A stretch of 64,000 nucleotides of DNA from WTGU01 sp965242855 (GTDB lineage Bacteria; Pseudomonadota; Alphaproteobacteria; UBA828): assembly GCA_965242855.1 (NCBI GenBank), contig OZ251509.1, forward strand, positions 1,798,001 to 1,862,000, given 5' to 3'. This document shows, piece by piece, positions 54,094-63,461 of this stretch. The position numbers and the translations under genes are program-made. The notes beneath the pieces were generated by a model. The model worked only from the letters and a program-made list of their open reading frames with translations. It was not told where the DNA came from and made no database searches. Position 1 is the stretch's first letter. Every line of letters begins with the position of its first letter.

Positions 54094-55157
54094 TGATCGA
54101 CGCCACGACTCCGCTCCTGCGGCGCGTCCGGCATTTCTGGCCGCTCGTGAACCTGTGCGTAGGCCTCCTGATCGTCACCGCGGTGGTGGTCGCCCTGGAC
54201 GACCGCATCCTGGCGCGCACGCTGACGGAAGGCCTCATCCGGGTGGTGATCGTCGTCGCCCTTTATCTCTTCATCGGCAACTCCGGGATCATGTCCTTCG
54301 GCCATATCGGCTTCATGATGATCGGCGCCTACGCCACCGGCTGGCAGACCTGTTGCGAGATGACCCGCGAGATGTTCATGCCGGGGCTGCCGGACTACCT
54401 GCTGAACAACAGCCATCATTTCGTGCTGGCGATCCTCCTGGCCGGCCTGCTCAGCGCGGCCGTGGCGGCGGTCGCGGGCTACGCGCTCATGCGATTGTCG
54501 GGCATCGCCGCCTCGATCGGCACCTTCGCGTTCCTGATGATCATCTATTCCGTCTATCTGCGCTGGAGCACCTGGACGTCCGGCGCGAGCTCGGTGATCG
54601 GCCTGCCGCAGACGACGACGCCCTGGGTGGCCTACGCCTACGCCGTGGTCACCATCGTCGCCGCGTTCTTCTATTCGCGCTCCAAGTACGGCTTGGCGCT
54701 GCGGGCCTCCCGCGACGACGAGGTGGCGGCCAAGGCAGCCGGGGTGAACGTCTTCGGCCAGCGCCTGCTGGCCTTCGTCATCAGCGGCTTCTTCTGCGGC
54801 ATGGCGGGCGGGTTGTTCGGCCACTTCCTCGGGATGCTCACGGTCGACACCTTCTTCCTCAACCTCACGCTGATCACCCTGGCGATGCTGGTGATCGGCG
54901 GGATGCAGAGCCTCTCCGGGGCGGTGGTCGGCGTCGTGGTGATGACCGTCGTGATCGACCTGCTGAAGAACCTCGAGAGCGGGATGTTCGGGAAGGACGG
55001 CTTCGTGCTGCCCACCAGCAGCACCTGGGTGGTGGTGGGCGTCGTGATGATGCTGATCATCATCTTCCGCCGCAGCGGCATCACCCGCAACGCCGAGCTC
55101 TACTGGCCCTTCAAGTCCGACGCCACCGCCGAAGGCGCCCTCAAACGCCAGTCGTAA
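54093..55157 (+). CDS. livM: Branched-chain amino acid-type ABC transporter permease LivM
   Basis: 354 residues with about nine membrane helices; GNSGIMSFGHIGFMMIGAYA is the LivM hallmark, and LRASRDDEVAAKAAGVNVFGQRLLAFVISG is the coupling helix region. The start overlaps the livH stop (TGATG). Last gene of the operon. Confidence 0.92.
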   Translation: MIDATTPLLRRVRHFWPLVNLCVGLLIVTAVVVALDDRILARTLTEGLIRVVIVVALYLFIGNSGIMSFGHIGFMMIGAYATGWQTCCEMTREMFMPGLPDYLLNNSHHFVLAILLAGLLSAAVAAVAGYALMRLSGIAASIGTFAFLMIIYSVYLRWSTWTSGASSVIGLPQTTTPWVAYAYAVVTIVAAFFYSRSKYGLALRASRDDEVAAKAAGVNVFGQRLLAFVISGFFCGMAGGLFGHFLGMLTVDTFFLNLTLITLAMLVIGGMQSLSGAVVGVVVMTVVIDLLKNLESGMFGKDGFVLPTSSTWVVVGVVMMLIIIFRRSGITRNAELYWPFKSDATAEGALKRQS

Positions 55158-55275
55158 CCCACCGCTCTTCCTTAGTTTTACGACGCCCGCCCGCCACGGG
55201 AACGACCTCCCTCATCGTGGTGCCGGCGAGCGGCATCGGCCACGCCCGGTGATTGTCCGACCGTCGGTCCGCGTC

Positions 55276-55695
55276 TCACTCTGCGCCGCCGGCAACCGCC
55301 GCCGCCGTGAACGCCGTTGCAGCCCGCCCCGCGCGCCGTTCGGCGTCACACTTGGCGCGCCCGCCCTTTTCCGGCGTGTCAACGCCTCGAAGCCGAACAT
55401 TCAGCGTTGCGAGTGCGGGCGGGAAGTCGCCGCGCGCATCTACCTTGATCGTGTCGCCGTCGATTACCTTCACGATTGGCCATTGGTACACGCCATAGAC
55501 GAACGCAATGTCTTCCGGCGGGAACGCCGGTACATGAACGATTGGACGGGGTTCTTTGGCGACCAGATCGTTGCGTTCGGCCCCGGCGCCCCACGCAGCC
55601 CCCGCCGCCAGCCCGGCGCCGGCAAGCATGGACGGGATCACCGCCATGCGCCCGGCCCGGCGCCAGTCGCCGCGGTCGTTCTCGAAGTTCAACAT
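55276..55695 (-). CDS. C-terminally truncated thermonuclease (SNase-like)
   Basis: 139 residues. A membrane anchor or signal (MAVIPSMLAGAGLAAGAAWGAG) is followed by the SNase N-terminal half: WPIVKVIDGDTIKVDARGDF with the catalytic aspartate, and VRLRGVDTPEKGGRAKCDAE. The reading stops after TAAAVAGGAE, so the second half with the other catalytic Arg/Glu/Arg set is missing (family length would be about 210). The downstream sequence in other frames does not restore it. Probably inactive. ATG 55695 has GGAGTGAAG upstream and lies 5 bases after the next gene. Confidence 0.7.
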   Translation of the reverse strand: MLNFENDRGDWRRAGRMAVIPSMLAGAGLAAGAAWGAGAERNDLVAKEPRPIVHVPAFPPEDIAFVYGVYQWPIVKVIDGDTIKVDARGDFPPALATLNVRLRGVDTPEKGGRAKCDAERRAGRAATAFTAAAVAGGAE

Positions 55696-55700
55696 GGTCT

Positions 55701-55913
55701 TCACTCCTTCGGTTGCGTGAAAGCCCGCATGATCTGCCTCGCTTCGGCTTCGGTAATCTCGAAGCGCATCCGTAGCCATTCCGCATCCTTGTCCTTGGCT
55801 TCGATCACCAGCACCTTGCCGGCCCGGTCGTACAACGTTACCGAATCCACCTTGAAGCGCCGCACCTTCGCCGGCGCCGCGCCCGGCCTTCCGCCGGTTG
55901 GTATGGTTCTCAT
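55701..55913 (-). CDS. Small hypothetical protein
   Basis: 70 residues; KVRRFKVDSVTLYDRAGKVLVIEAKDKDAEWLRMRFEITEAEARQIM has good codon structure and ends 5 bases before the nuclease start, so it is likely co-transcribed. No known domain recognised. ATG 55913. Confidence 0.55.
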   Translation of the reverse strand: MRTIPTGGRPGAAPAKVRRFKVDSVTLYDRAGKVLVIEAKDKDAEWLRMRFEITEAEARQIMRAFTQPKE

Positions 55914-56116
55914 TGCCTACCCCTTCCCCTCGTTTCAAGCCTTGCCCAACCCGTTGAAGAATCCGGGAACCGGCGTTGCTGTGTCCGTTCCGGCCCCACC
56001 TCGAAGGCGAGCCTCGAAGCCCGCGCCAGCACGCACGGCGCCCGCGCCCACGGTGTCCGTTCCGGCCCGCACGGCCCCGCGAGCGGCCAGCGACCGCTAG
56101 AACAGATTGCGCTTGA

Positions 56117-56944
56117 TTACGGATTGCGCTTGATTGTGGATTTGATATCCAGAGAGCGCGGTTTCTGAAGAATACCCATGATGGGCCCTATCGTGAAGAC
56201 GTGGTCTTCGATGAAATCCTTACCTACGCCAATAAACTCACCGTTTCCGTCGTAAGCTCGTATGGTGATCTTTCCCGTTTCACAGGTAGTTGTTCCTTCG
56301 ATGGACACCGCCTTGAGTAACTCCATGTAGTGCCCGCGCCAATCCTCGATTTGACAAGCGTCCTCCGAAACGGTGTTGTCCGCACCTCGTTCGTTCAATA
56401 GCCGGTAGGCATCCGTTCCCTTCAAGTCTTCGTTGTTCTTCGCGTAGTCGAAGGGAGTTTTGCCGTACTCATCGCGGGCGGCAGGGTCCGCACCGGCTTC
56501 AATCAACGCCAGGATCACCGAAGGGATGGAGCTTTTCACCGCCGCCGAGTGAAGCGGCGTGAAGCCGCCCCTGCCACCGCGTGCGCCGGGGTCCGCACCG
56601 GCTTCGATCAATGCCGTAATCACCGAAGGGTTGGCATTGCGCGCCGCCTTATGAAGCGGCGTGAAGCCTTTCCTATTGCGCGCGCCGGGGTCCGCTCCGC
56701 CTTCGATCAACGCCTTGATCACGGAAGGGTTGGAATTGTCGCGCGCCGCCCTATGAAGCGGCGTGTCGCCCAAGCTGTCTTCGTGCGCGCCGGGGTCCGC
56801 ACCGGCAGCGAGCGCGGCCTTCACTTCGGAAGCGGTTCCGTACCACGCCGCCTTGAACAAATCGTCCGTCGCGTCAGCGTGAACGGGAAGCGCCGACAAC
56901 GCCAGGGCGCCGCAAAGCATGATCAAGGCAAGCAAGCGGTTCAT
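56117..56944 (-). CDS. Secreted ankyrin-repeat protein
   Basis: 275 residues with a Sec signal peptide (LLALIMLCGALALSALPVHA). Four ankyrin repeats are seen at about 55-180 (DTPLHRAARDNSNPSVIKAL, FTPLHKAARNANPSVITALI, FTPLHSAAVKSS, KTPFDYAKNN). The C-terminal 90 residues have no recognised domain and carry two cysteines. ATG 56944 has AAGGGAAC upstream. Probably periplasmic or exported protein-protein interaction role; the target is unknown. Confidence 0.82.
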   Translation of the reverse strand: MNRLLALIMLCGALALSALPVHADATDDLFKAAWYGTASEVKAALAAGADPGAHEDSLGDTPLHRAARDNSNPSVIKALIEGGADPGARNRKGFTPLHKAARNANPSVITALIEAGADPGARGGRGGFTPLHSAAVKSSIPSVILALIEAGADPAARDEYGKTPFDYAKNNEDLKGTDAYRLLNERGADNTVSEDACQIEDWRGHYMELLKAVSIEGTTTCETGKITIRAYDGNGEFIGVGKDFIEDHVFTIGPIMGILQKPRSLDIKSTIKRNP

Positions 56945-57063
56945 TGCGGAGTTCCCTTCAAGGTCCGATTGATTGAACGGCGTGCGCCGGTTGTTAGGCC
57001 ATCCGCCCACGCGGCGCAATGTCCGCACCGCCTCGAAGCCGCGCCAGCGCGAACGGCCCCGGC

Positions 57064-57152
57064 CCCGCGAATGCAAGATGGCCGGAAGCGAAACGCGGGC
57101 TCCCGCCGCTCCCTTGCGCGCGGACCCGTTTCGGCCACTTCTCGACCGAAGG
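57064..57152 (-). pseudogene. C-terminal remnant of a FitA-like antitoxin
   Basis: Minus-strand reading gives PSVEKWPKRVRA and, after a one-base shift, RKGAAGARVSLPAILHSR, matching the tail of the FitA-like protein at 16429 (PSVEEWLRRVRARKRAAGSR, then VSRAAILRAR). The start of the gene is absent. Shows that this antitoxin tail is dispersed in the genome. Confidence 0.55.
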
Positions 57153-57228
57153 AAACCGGGAGCGGCGGACGCGGTGAGCCGGCGGGCGCGCACGCCGTGC
57201 GAGACCGGGCCTGCGCGTCGAAATTCTC

Positions 57229-57684
57229 CTACCGCTCGACCCAGCCGTCCCTGTGCGGCGCGAAGAATTTCAGGTCGAGCCGCAGATGCTTGAAGTACCA
57301 CGCGCCGTCGATGCGGACGTAATCGTCGTCGTATTCCGCGAGCAGCCAGCGCGCCTCCTTGCCGCCGCCGTCGGCCGCCGTGGTGCAGGGCATGATCAGC
57401 CACCACTTGCCGTTGGCGGTATCGCCCTCCACCGAGATGATCGGGTTCAGCACCAGATGGGCCGCGAACACGATGTCATTTGAAATGCCCGCGAAGAATG
57501 CGCGGATCGCCGCGCGCCCGACATGGCGGCCGAAGCTGGCACCGTCCCAGATCGCGTCCTCGACGAACATCGCGGCCAAGCCGTCCGGGTCGTAGCCCGC
57601 GTCGCACAGCTGGCAGTAACGCGCCTTAAGCTGCTTGATGTCCTCGATCGCCGTCAACCGCGCAACCTGCTCCTCGAACGTCAT
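57229..57684 (-). CDS. SnoaL-like/NTF2-fold polyketide-cyclase-type protein
   Basis: 151 residues; TAIEDIKQLKARYCQLCDAG, MFVEDAIWDG and the C-terminal WYFKHLRLDLKFFAPHRDGW are typical of SnoaL_4 family proteins, cone-like alpha-beta folds with varied enzymatic or binding roles. ATG 57684 has GGAGGAGAAG upstream. Co-oriented with the gamma-glutamyltransferase gene, separated by 32 bases. Confidence 0.8.
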   Translation of the reverse strand: MTFEEQVARLTAIEDIKQLKARYCQLCDAGYDPDGLAAMFVEDAIWDGASFGRHVGRAAIRAFFAGISNDIVFAAHLVLNPIISVEGDTANGKWWLIMPCTTAADGGGKEARWLLAEYDDDYVRIDGAWYFKHLRLDLKFFAPHRDGWVER

Positions 57685-57716
57685 CGCTCTTCTCCTCCCG
57701 TGTCTTCGGAAAACCG

Positions 57717-59303
57717 TCAGATTCCCAGCGCGCATCCGTCCTTGCGCGGGTCCGAGCCGCCGACGAGCACGCCCGCCGCCCGGTCGATGCGGATCGCCTG
57801 CCCGCCGCCGTGCGGCTGCTCGGCGCGCCGCACGACGTGGCCCAGGCCCGCCAGACGCGCGGCGGTCTCGTCCGGAACGCTCGTCTCCAGCGCGAGCACG
57901 CCGTCGAAATGGAAGGCGCGCGGGCAGTCCAGCGCCGCCTGCACGTCCATCCCGTGGTCGATCGCGTTGCCCAGGAAATGCGCATGGCCGCAGGCCTGGT
58001 AGTGGCCGCCCATCACGCCGAACGACATGACGGCCCGCTCCCCCTCCCCCACCATGCCGGGGATGATCGTGTGCATGGGCCGCTTGCCGCCGGCGATGCG
58101 GTTGGGATGCGCGGGATCCACGACGAAGCTCGCGCCCCGGTTTTGCAGCATCACCCCCATCGGCGTACAGAGCCCGCTGCCGAAGGGCTGAAAGAGCGAA
58201 TTGATGAGTGAGATGGCGTTGCCGGCGCCGTCCACCACGGCGAGATAGACCGTATCCCCGTGCGCCGGGTAGCCCGGCGGCAGCGTCGCCGGCATGGCCC
58301 GGTCGCGCCGGATGTGGCGGCGCATGGCGTCGGCGTAGGCGGGCGCGAGCAGCGCCTCGGTCGGCACCTCCACCGCCTCCGGATCGGCGATCAGCGCGGC
58401 GCGGTCGCGATAGGCGAGGCGCGTCGCCTCCGCCTGCAGGTGGAAGCGCTCGACGCCCGCCGGGTCGAGCCCGCCCATCGCGAAGCCGCGCAGGATGTTC
58501 AGGATCAGCAGCGCGACGACGCCTTGCCCGTTGGGCGGGCACTCGTAAACGTCGTAGCCCCCGTAGGCAGTCGCGATGGGGGCCGTGGGCCGCGGCGCGA
58601 AGCCGGCCAGATCGTCCGGGCGCATGAGGCTTCCGCGCGCCTCCAGATAGGCCGCGATGTCCGCGCCCACCGCGCCTTCGTAGAAGGCCGCCGCGCCGCC
58701 CTCGGCGATCAGGCGCAGCGTCTGCGCCAGCGCCGGCTGCCGGTGGCGCGCGCCGGCGCGGGGCGCGCGGCCCTCGGGCAGGAAGACGCGGCGCGCGTTC
58801 TCACAGGCTTCGAGCTTGCCGGCGTTGAGCGCCCAGTCGCGGGCCACCCGGTCGTGGACGACGTAGCCCTCCTCGGCGTAGCGGACGGCCGGGCGCAGCA
58901 GCGCGTCGAAGCCCCTGGTGCCGTGTTTCTCCAGCAGCCACGCCCAGGTGCCGACGGCGCCCGGGACGGTGACGGCGTGCGGGCTCTGGAAGCCGATGGA
59001 ATCGATCCCCCGCTCGCGGAAGCGTTCCACGCTCGCCAGCGCCGGCGCCCCGCCGGAGCCGTTGACGGCGATCGGCGGCAGCCGCCCGCCGGGCGCGTAG
59101 AGCGCGAAGCAGTCGCCGCCGATGCCGGTCGATTGCGGCTCCACCACGCCCAGAAGGGCGCAGGCCGCCACCGCCGCGTCCACCGCGTTGCCGCCTGCCT
59201 TCAACACGTCGATGGCGGTCGCCGTCGCCAGCGGATGCGAGGTCGCCGCCATGCCGTCGGCGCCGTAGGCCGGGGACCGCCCCGGACGCTGGAAATCGCG
59301 CAC
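57717..59303 (-). CDS. Gamma-glutamyltransferase family protein (YwrD-like)
   Basis: 528 residues. It begins VRDFQRPGRSPAYGADGMAATSHPLA, typical of cytosolic YwrD-like members, with the catalytic threonine in GDTVYLAVVDGAGNAISLINS and the ligand motif FGVMGGHYQA. Start GTG 59303 has GGAGCGG upstream. It cleaves gamma-glutamyl or related amide bonds after autoprocessing at the threonine. Lacks an export signal. Follows the ParB-like gene at 20 bases. Confidence 0.88.
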   Translation of the reverse strand: MRDFQRPGRSPAYGADGMAATSHPLATATAIDVLKAGGNAVDAAVAACALLGVVEPQSTGIGGDCFALYAPGGRLPPIAVNGSGGAPALASVERFRERGIDSIGFQSPHAVTVPGAVGTWAWLLEKHGTRGFDALLRPAVRYAEEGYVVHDRVARDWALNAGKLEACENARRVFLPEGRAPRAGARHRQPALAQTLRLIAEGGAAAFYEGAVGADIAAYLEARGSLMRPDDLAGFAPRPTAPIATAYGGYDVYECPPNGQGVVALLILNILRGFAMGGLDPAGVERFHLQAEATRLAYRDRAALIADPEAVEVPTEALLAPAYADAMRRHIRRDRAMPATLPPGYPAHGDTVYLAVVDGAGNAISLINSLFQPFGSGLCTPMGVMLQNRGASFVVDPAHPNRIAGGKRPMHTIIPGMVGEGERAVMSFGVMGGHYQACGHAHFLGNAIDHGMDVQAALDCPRAFHFDGVLALETSVPDETAARLAGLGHVVRRAEQPHGGGQAIRIDRAAGVLVGGSDPRKDGCALGI

Positions 59304-59323
59304 CCGTCCGCTCCGCGCCCGCG

Positions 59324-59653
59324 TCACCCGCGCGCCTGGACCAGCGTGCAGGCGATGGTCTCCTCCCCCAGCGCCTTGCATGCCTCCAGGCGCTGGAGAC
59401 CCTCCACGAGGATGTAGCGCGCGCCGTCCTCACGAACGAGGATCGGCGCCTTCAGCCCCTCTTCGAGGATGCTCTCGGCGAGCGCCGCCACCGCCGCCGC
59501 GTCGCGCGTCCGCCGGCGCTTGGCCGGGACGTAGATCGCGTCGATGGAAACCTCCCTGTCCTCCAGGAGCGGCAGCGTCCCCTCCTCGTCCCGCCGGCGC
59601 GGCGCTCCGCCAGCGTGGCGTCCGACTCTCGCAAAGCCCCGCCGCCGGCGCAA
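59324..59653 (-). CDS. Small ParB/sulfiredoxin-like domain protein
   Basis: Up to 109 residues. REVSIDAIYVPAKRRR, AALAESILEEGLKAPILVR and YILVEGLQRLEACKALGEETI make a complete ParB-type N-terminal (ParBc) fold without DNA-binding helices. The start is unclear: TTG 59653 is the only usual start, but GAGGAGGGG lies just before a CTG at about 59578. Such stand-alone ParBc proteins can be ATPases or CTPases; role unknown. Same direction as the gamma-glutamyltransferase gene. Confidence 0.7.
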   Translation of the reverse strand: MRRRRGFARVGRHAGGAPRRRDEEGTLPLLEDREVSIDAIYVPAKRRRTRDAAAVAALAESILEEGLKAPILVREDGARYILVEGLQRLEACKALGEETIACTLVQARG

Positions 59654-59731
59654 CGCCGCCCGTCCTTCTTCGGTGCGCGGCCTTTCCTTATCGCGCTTTG
59701 CGCGAGGCGATCATTGCGCCGGCGGCGAAGG

Positions 59732-60463
59732 TCAGCGGGGTTCGTAGGCGATGTCCACGACGCTGGCCTCGACCGCCCGCCCGGTGTCGTCGCTGTCCGA
59801 AACGATCCCGATGTGGGTGGGGGCGGGCGGCTCCCAGCCGAACGCCGCGCGGAAATCCGCCGCCACGTCCACCCGCTCCGAAAGCCAGGCGCCCACCGGC
59901 GCCGCCGGCGTGCGCAGGATCTTCATCGCGCTCATGCTCTCCTCGCCCTCGCGATACAGCAGCGTCCCCCGCGGCCGGTCGCCGCCCCAGACGTAGGTCA
60001 ACAGGCGCCCCGGCGCTTCCTCGCCCATCAGGGCGACCACCGCCCAGCGCTTCAGGCGCTCCCACAGGCCGGCCCGCGCCGGCTCGTAGGGGAAGCCCAC
60101 ATAGACGGCGACGGCGCGGTCCTCGCCCTGCGTCCGGGTGAGGTCGGTCGGGGCCGGCGCGGCGCTCACCCGCCAGCGCCAGCGCAGAACCGGCGTGTGC
60201 GCGAGGTCCGCCGTCAGCGGCCGGAACAGCACCGAGACGCTGCGCTCCGAGACCACCCGGACGCCGCCCGGGACGTCCGTCCAGCGGTTCGGGGTGAAGT
60301 CGTCGAAGACCATCTCCTGCCAGCCGCGCGCGGCGAGCGCGTCCGTCGCCTCCGCGCCCGCCGGACCGGTAGGGCCAGCAAGGCCGCACGCCGCCAGCGC
60401 GGCGACGAGGGCGACCCGAAGGGCCCTTGCCCGCGCCTTGCCGGGCGCCGCGCCGCGCGTCAC
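59732..60463 (-). CDS. DUF3047 family secreted protein
   Basis: 243 residues. An N-terminal export signal, perhaps lipoprotein (VALVAALAACGLAG), is followed by the DUF3047 core: VRVVSERSVSVLFRPLTADL, LRWRWRVS and GIVSDSDDTGRAVEASVVDI. The family is a beta-sandwich, envelope-located protein of unknown role. GTG 60463 overlaps the SDR stop (GTGA). Confidence 0.85.
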   Translation of the reverse strand: MTRGAAPGKARARALRVALVAALAACGLAGPTGPAGAEATDALAARGWQEMVFDDFTPNRWTDVPGGVRVVSERSVSVLFRPLTADLAHTPVLRWRWRVSAAPAPTDLTRTQGEDRAVAVYVGFPYEPARAGLWERLKRWAVVALMGEEAPGRLLTYVWGGDRPRGTLLYREGEESMSAMKILRTPAAPVGAWLSERVDVAADFRAAFGWEPPAPTHIGIVSDSDDTGRAVEASVVDIAYEPR

Positions 60464-61275
60464 GCGGCCGCCGGCGGCCGGGCGGCGCGGCGGCCGGGGA
60501 GGCAGCCGCCGCAGACGGTGAGCAGCTGCGCCGTGACGTGGCGGCCGCGCTCGCTCGCCAGGAAGACCGCCATGTCGGCGACGGAATCGGCGGTGACCAG
60601 GGCACCCAGCATGTTGTCGCGCATGTTGGCCGCGTAGAACGCCTCGTAGTCCGCGCCTTCGCTCGCCGCGATGACGCGGTGGGCGTCCCGCGCCATCCCG
60701 GTCTCCACCCAGCCGGGGCAGAGGGCGTTGACCCGCACCCCGTCGCCCCCGAGTTCGTCCGCCAGGCAGCGCATGAAGGCGTTGAGGCCGTTCTTGGTCA
60801 TCGCGTAGGCGCCCCAGCCGGCGGCATGGGCGCCGGCGGCGATCGAGGAGACGAAGAGCGCCGAGGCGCCGGCGCCCGAGGCCCGGAGCGCCGGCAGCGC
60901 CGCCCTGGCGACGAGGAAGGGCGCGGTGAGGTTGGTCTCGACCATGGCGTCCCAGTCCTCGAGCGCCAGCGCGTCCACTTCCGCGCGCACGAAGACCCCG
61001 GCGTTGTTGACCAGGACGTCGAGGCCGCCCAGGCCCTCGATCGCCGCGGCGCACATCGGCGCGACGGCCGCGCGGTCGCGCAGGTCGGCGACCGCGGCGA
61101 AGGCGCGCCCGCCGTCGGCCGCGATGGCGGCGACGGTCGGCGCCGCGCGGGCGGCGCTGCGGGCGTGGACCGCCACATGGGCGCCCTCCCGCGCGAAAGC
61201 CCGCGCGATCGCCGCGCCGATCCCGCTCGCGGCGCCCGTGACCAGGGCGCGGCGGCCCTCGAGGGACGTCTCCAT
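60460..61275 (-). CDS. Short-chain dehydrogenase/reductase
   Basis: 271 residues. The cofactor motif TGAASGIGAAIA (13-24), VDVLVNNAGVFV, and the catalytic Ser/Tyr/Lys in SSIAAGAHAAGWGAYAMTKNG. The C-terminal GGCLPGRRAARPPAAA tail is unusual. ATG 61275; a 2OG oxygenase gene is divergent with about 70 bases between, so they may share a promoter region. Substrate unknown. Confidence 0.9.
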   Translation of the reverse strand: METSLEGRRALVTGAASGIGAAIARAFAREGAHVAVHARSAARAAPTVAAIAADGGRAFAAVADLRDRAAVAPMCAAAIEGLGGLDVLVNNAGVFVRAEVDALALEDWDAMVETNLTAPFLVARAALPALRASGAGASALFVSSIAAGAHAAGWGAYAMTKNGLNAFMRCLADELGGDGVRVNALCPGWVETGMARDAHRVIAASEGADYEAFYAANMRDNMLGALVTADSVADMAVFLASERGRHVTAQLLTVCGGCLPGRRAARPPAAA

Positions 61276-61344
61276 CTCTCTCTCCCGTGCAACATCCGGA
61301 TCGCGCTATCATGCCCCAGATCGGCGACGACGGGGGCGTCATCC

Positions 61345-62367
61345 ATGGGAAGCGGGACTTCGTTCCAGGTCAGGGAGGGGATGCACGCGGCGGCGGTGCG
61401 CCGCATCGCGCCCGCGGAGGTGCCGATCGTGGATTTCGGCGCCCTCTTCTCGCCCAGCGCGGCGGAGCGGCGGCGCCTGGCGGGGGCGATCCGCGACGCC
61501 TGCGCCGGCCCCGGCTTCTTCTACATCGTGAACCATCAGTTCCCGCAGGCGGTGATCGCGCGGGCGCACGACGCGATGCGGCGGTTCTTCGCGCTGCCGC
61601 TCGAGCGGAAGATGCGGAACCACTATCTCGACTGGCCCAACCACCGGGGCTACGTGCCGGCGGGCGGCATCACCGCCGACCACAGCCTCGAGGGCTCCCG
61701 CGATATATCCGAAGCCATCGAGATGGCGCACGACCTGCCGGCGTCGGACCCGGACCACCTGCGCGGCATCCGCTTCTACGGCCCCAACAACTGGCCCGCG
61801 GAGCCGCCCGACTTCCGCTGGGCGCTCGGCACCTATTTCGACTGCCAGCTGGAGCTGGGCCGCCAGCTCTTCCGCGCCTTCGAATACGCGCTCGACCTGG
61901 AGGAGGGCTACTTCACCGCGAAATACACCAAGCCGCTCGCGCGCCTCCGGGTCTGCCACTACGAACCGCAGCCGGAGCCGCTCGACATCGCCCGTATCGG
62001 GCTCGGCGCGCACACCGACTACGAGTGCTTCACCACGGTCTGGCAGGACAGGGAGGGCCTGCAGATGCTGAGCCGCGACGGCGAATGGCTCATCCTGCCG
62101 CCGGTGGAGGGCAGCTTCGCCGTCAACCTGGGCGACCTCATGCAGCAGTGGACGAACGACAGGTTCGTTTCGACCATGCACCGCGTCATCAACACCTCCG
62201 GGCGCCCGCGCTTCTCCCTGGTGCAGTTCTTCGGCGTCGATTACGACGTGCAGGTGGAGGCGCTGCCGGGCTGCACCGGGCCGGACGACCCGTGGCGCTA
62301 CGCGCCGATCAGGGCGGGCGACCACTCCGAGCGCATGGTCGCCCGCACCTACGGCTACGACGGGTGA
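61345..62367 (+). CDS. 2-oxoglutarate/Fe(II) oxygenase (isopenicillin N synthase family)
   Basis: 340 residues. The N-terminal VPIVDFGALFS and GFFYIVNH, iron ligands in LGAHTDYECF (His-x-Asp) and STMHRVIN (His), and the 2-oxoglutarate arginine in RPRFSLVQFF. Family members hydroxylate or desaturate small metabolites. The start may be ATG 61345 or ATG 61381 (G-rich site directly before the latter). The next DNA is the mobile cassette. Confidence 0.88.
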   Translation: MGSGTSFQVREGMHAAAVRRIAPAEVPIVDFGALFSPSAAERRRLAGAIRDACAGPGFFYIVNHQFPQAVIARAHDAMRRFFALPLERKMRNHYLDWPNHRGYVPAGGITADHSLEGSRDISEAIEMAHDLPASDPDHLRGIRFYGPNNWPAEPPDFRWALGTYFDCQLELGRQLFRAFEYALDLEEGYFTAKYTKPLARLRVCHYEPQPEPLDIARIGLGAHTDYECFTTVWQDREGLQMLSRDGEWLILPPVEGSFAVNLGDLMQQWTNDRFVSTMHRVINTSGRPRFSLVQFFGVDYDVQVEALPGCTGPDDPWRYAPIRAGDHSERMVARTYGYDG

Positions 62368-62535
62368 CGCGCGGGCGATCTACCCGCCTTCGTCGAGGGT
62401 GACCTCGACCCGCCCGTCGTGTACGTTGTTGTTGGCCGCGGTTTGGGCGCACTCGTCCTCCGGCGGTGGGTTCGGCGATGACGTGGGAACGCGGAAACCC
62501 GGTGCCCTTGCAGGTGTCGAACGCGACGGAGGCCG

Positions 62536-62621
62536 GCAGTGTCTCAGTTTGAGCTGCTCTTGCAGTAGGGACCGCGAGGCCGAGCTTCGGTGCCCGTGCG
62601 GATTCCAAACTGAGGCATTAC
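62536..62621. repeat. MITE-like 86-bp repeat, left copy
   Basis: GCAGTGTCTCAGTTTGA at one end and CCAAACTGAGGCATTAC at the other, imperfect inverted ends. It is in the same orientation as the right copy. Substitutions suggest it is older or under less constraint than the right copy. Confidence 0.8.
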
Positions 62622-62694
62622 CCGCAGACGTACGCAATAGTGTGAACAGCTCCAGGCAGCTAGCCCTTTCCCCTCAATCCAACGGGAAGAGACA

Positions 62695-63321
62695 ATGAGA
62701 ACCTCAATCTTTCAGATGCTTCAGATGACCGGGGCAGCCCTTGTGGGCGTCCTAGCCCTGTCCTACACTTCCGTAGTCCATGCGGGACCCTTCGGAGTCG
62801 AAATGGGTGACCCAATCAGCAAGTTCGAGAAGCACAACTGCGAGCAGTCGGAGACCAACCCGATCTGGTACTGGTGTGACTCGTTGCCCCGCACACACCC
62901 GGAGGTGAAGTTTTACTTACTGAAGTATGGCCCCGAAACTGGGGTGTGCTTGGCCAAAGCCGTCAGTCAGGATGTTCAGACCAACGGGTATGGCTTCTCT
63001 CTGAGGAGCGCGGTGGACAAGGTCAAAGACCAGCTTGAGGAGAAGTACGGATCTACCTACGAATTCACAGATTTCCTGATGCCGGGGTCCATCTGGGACG
63101 AGCCAAAGTACTGGATGCGCTCGCTGGAGCGGGAGGAACGTTCCTACATGTATGTCTGGGAATCTACCCCGGCCTTTCCCTTGCCGGACGGTCTGCATCA
63201 GTTGGCATTGATTGCAGCAGCCCTGTCTGCTGATGCTGGTTACTGGATGACGGAGTTCTACTTCGCGAACGATTCCAAGTGTGATGAGATCGAGAAAAAG
63301 CAGGGTTCCGATGCTTTCTGA
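62695..63321 (+). CDS. Secreted protein of unknown function (cassette cargo)
   Basis: 208 residues. An export signal (GAALVGVLALSYTSVVHA) is followed by a mature protein with four cysteines that look paired, regularly spaced aromatic residues and FEKHNCEQSE, WYWCDSLP and KSDQLEEKYGS-like segments. No known domain recognised. ATG 62695 has GGAAGAG upstream. Base composition and codon use differ from the neighbours. It is the only gene in the mobile cassette. Confidence 0.75.
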   Translation: MRTSIFQMLQMTGAALVGVLALSYTSVVHAGPFGVEMGDPISKFEKHNCEQSETNPIWYWCDSLPRTHPEVKFYLLKYGPETGVCLAKAVSQDVQTNGYGFSLRSAVDKVKDQLEEKYGSTYEFTDFLMPGSIWDEPKYWMRSLEREERSYMYVWESTPAFPLPDGLHQLALIAAALSADAGYWMTEFYFANDSKCDEIEKKQGSDAF

Positions 63322-63375
63322 CCCAACAGAGAGGGGATAGAGCAGCTGGCTTTAGACAAGCCGGGCTCTCTTTCG

Positions 63376-63461
63376 GTAGTGTCTCAGTTTGAGTCGCTCT
63401 TGCGACAGGAATCGCGAAGCCAGACTTTGGTAACCACGCGGATTTCAAACTGAGACACTAC
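63376..63461. repeat. MITE-like 86-bp repeat, right copy
   Basis: Perfect 17-base inverted ends (GTAGTGTCTCAGTTTGA and its complement), 18 if the next base on each side is included, plus an internal GTCGC/GCGAC hairpin. About 75-80% identical to the left copy by eye. Confidence 0.85.

Noticed and set aside
56945..57228. Possible gene upstream of the ankyrin protein
   Set aside because: The open frame continues from the ankyrin gene but is low-complexity and holds the FitA tail remnant; the start at 56944 has both a ribosome site and a signal peptide.
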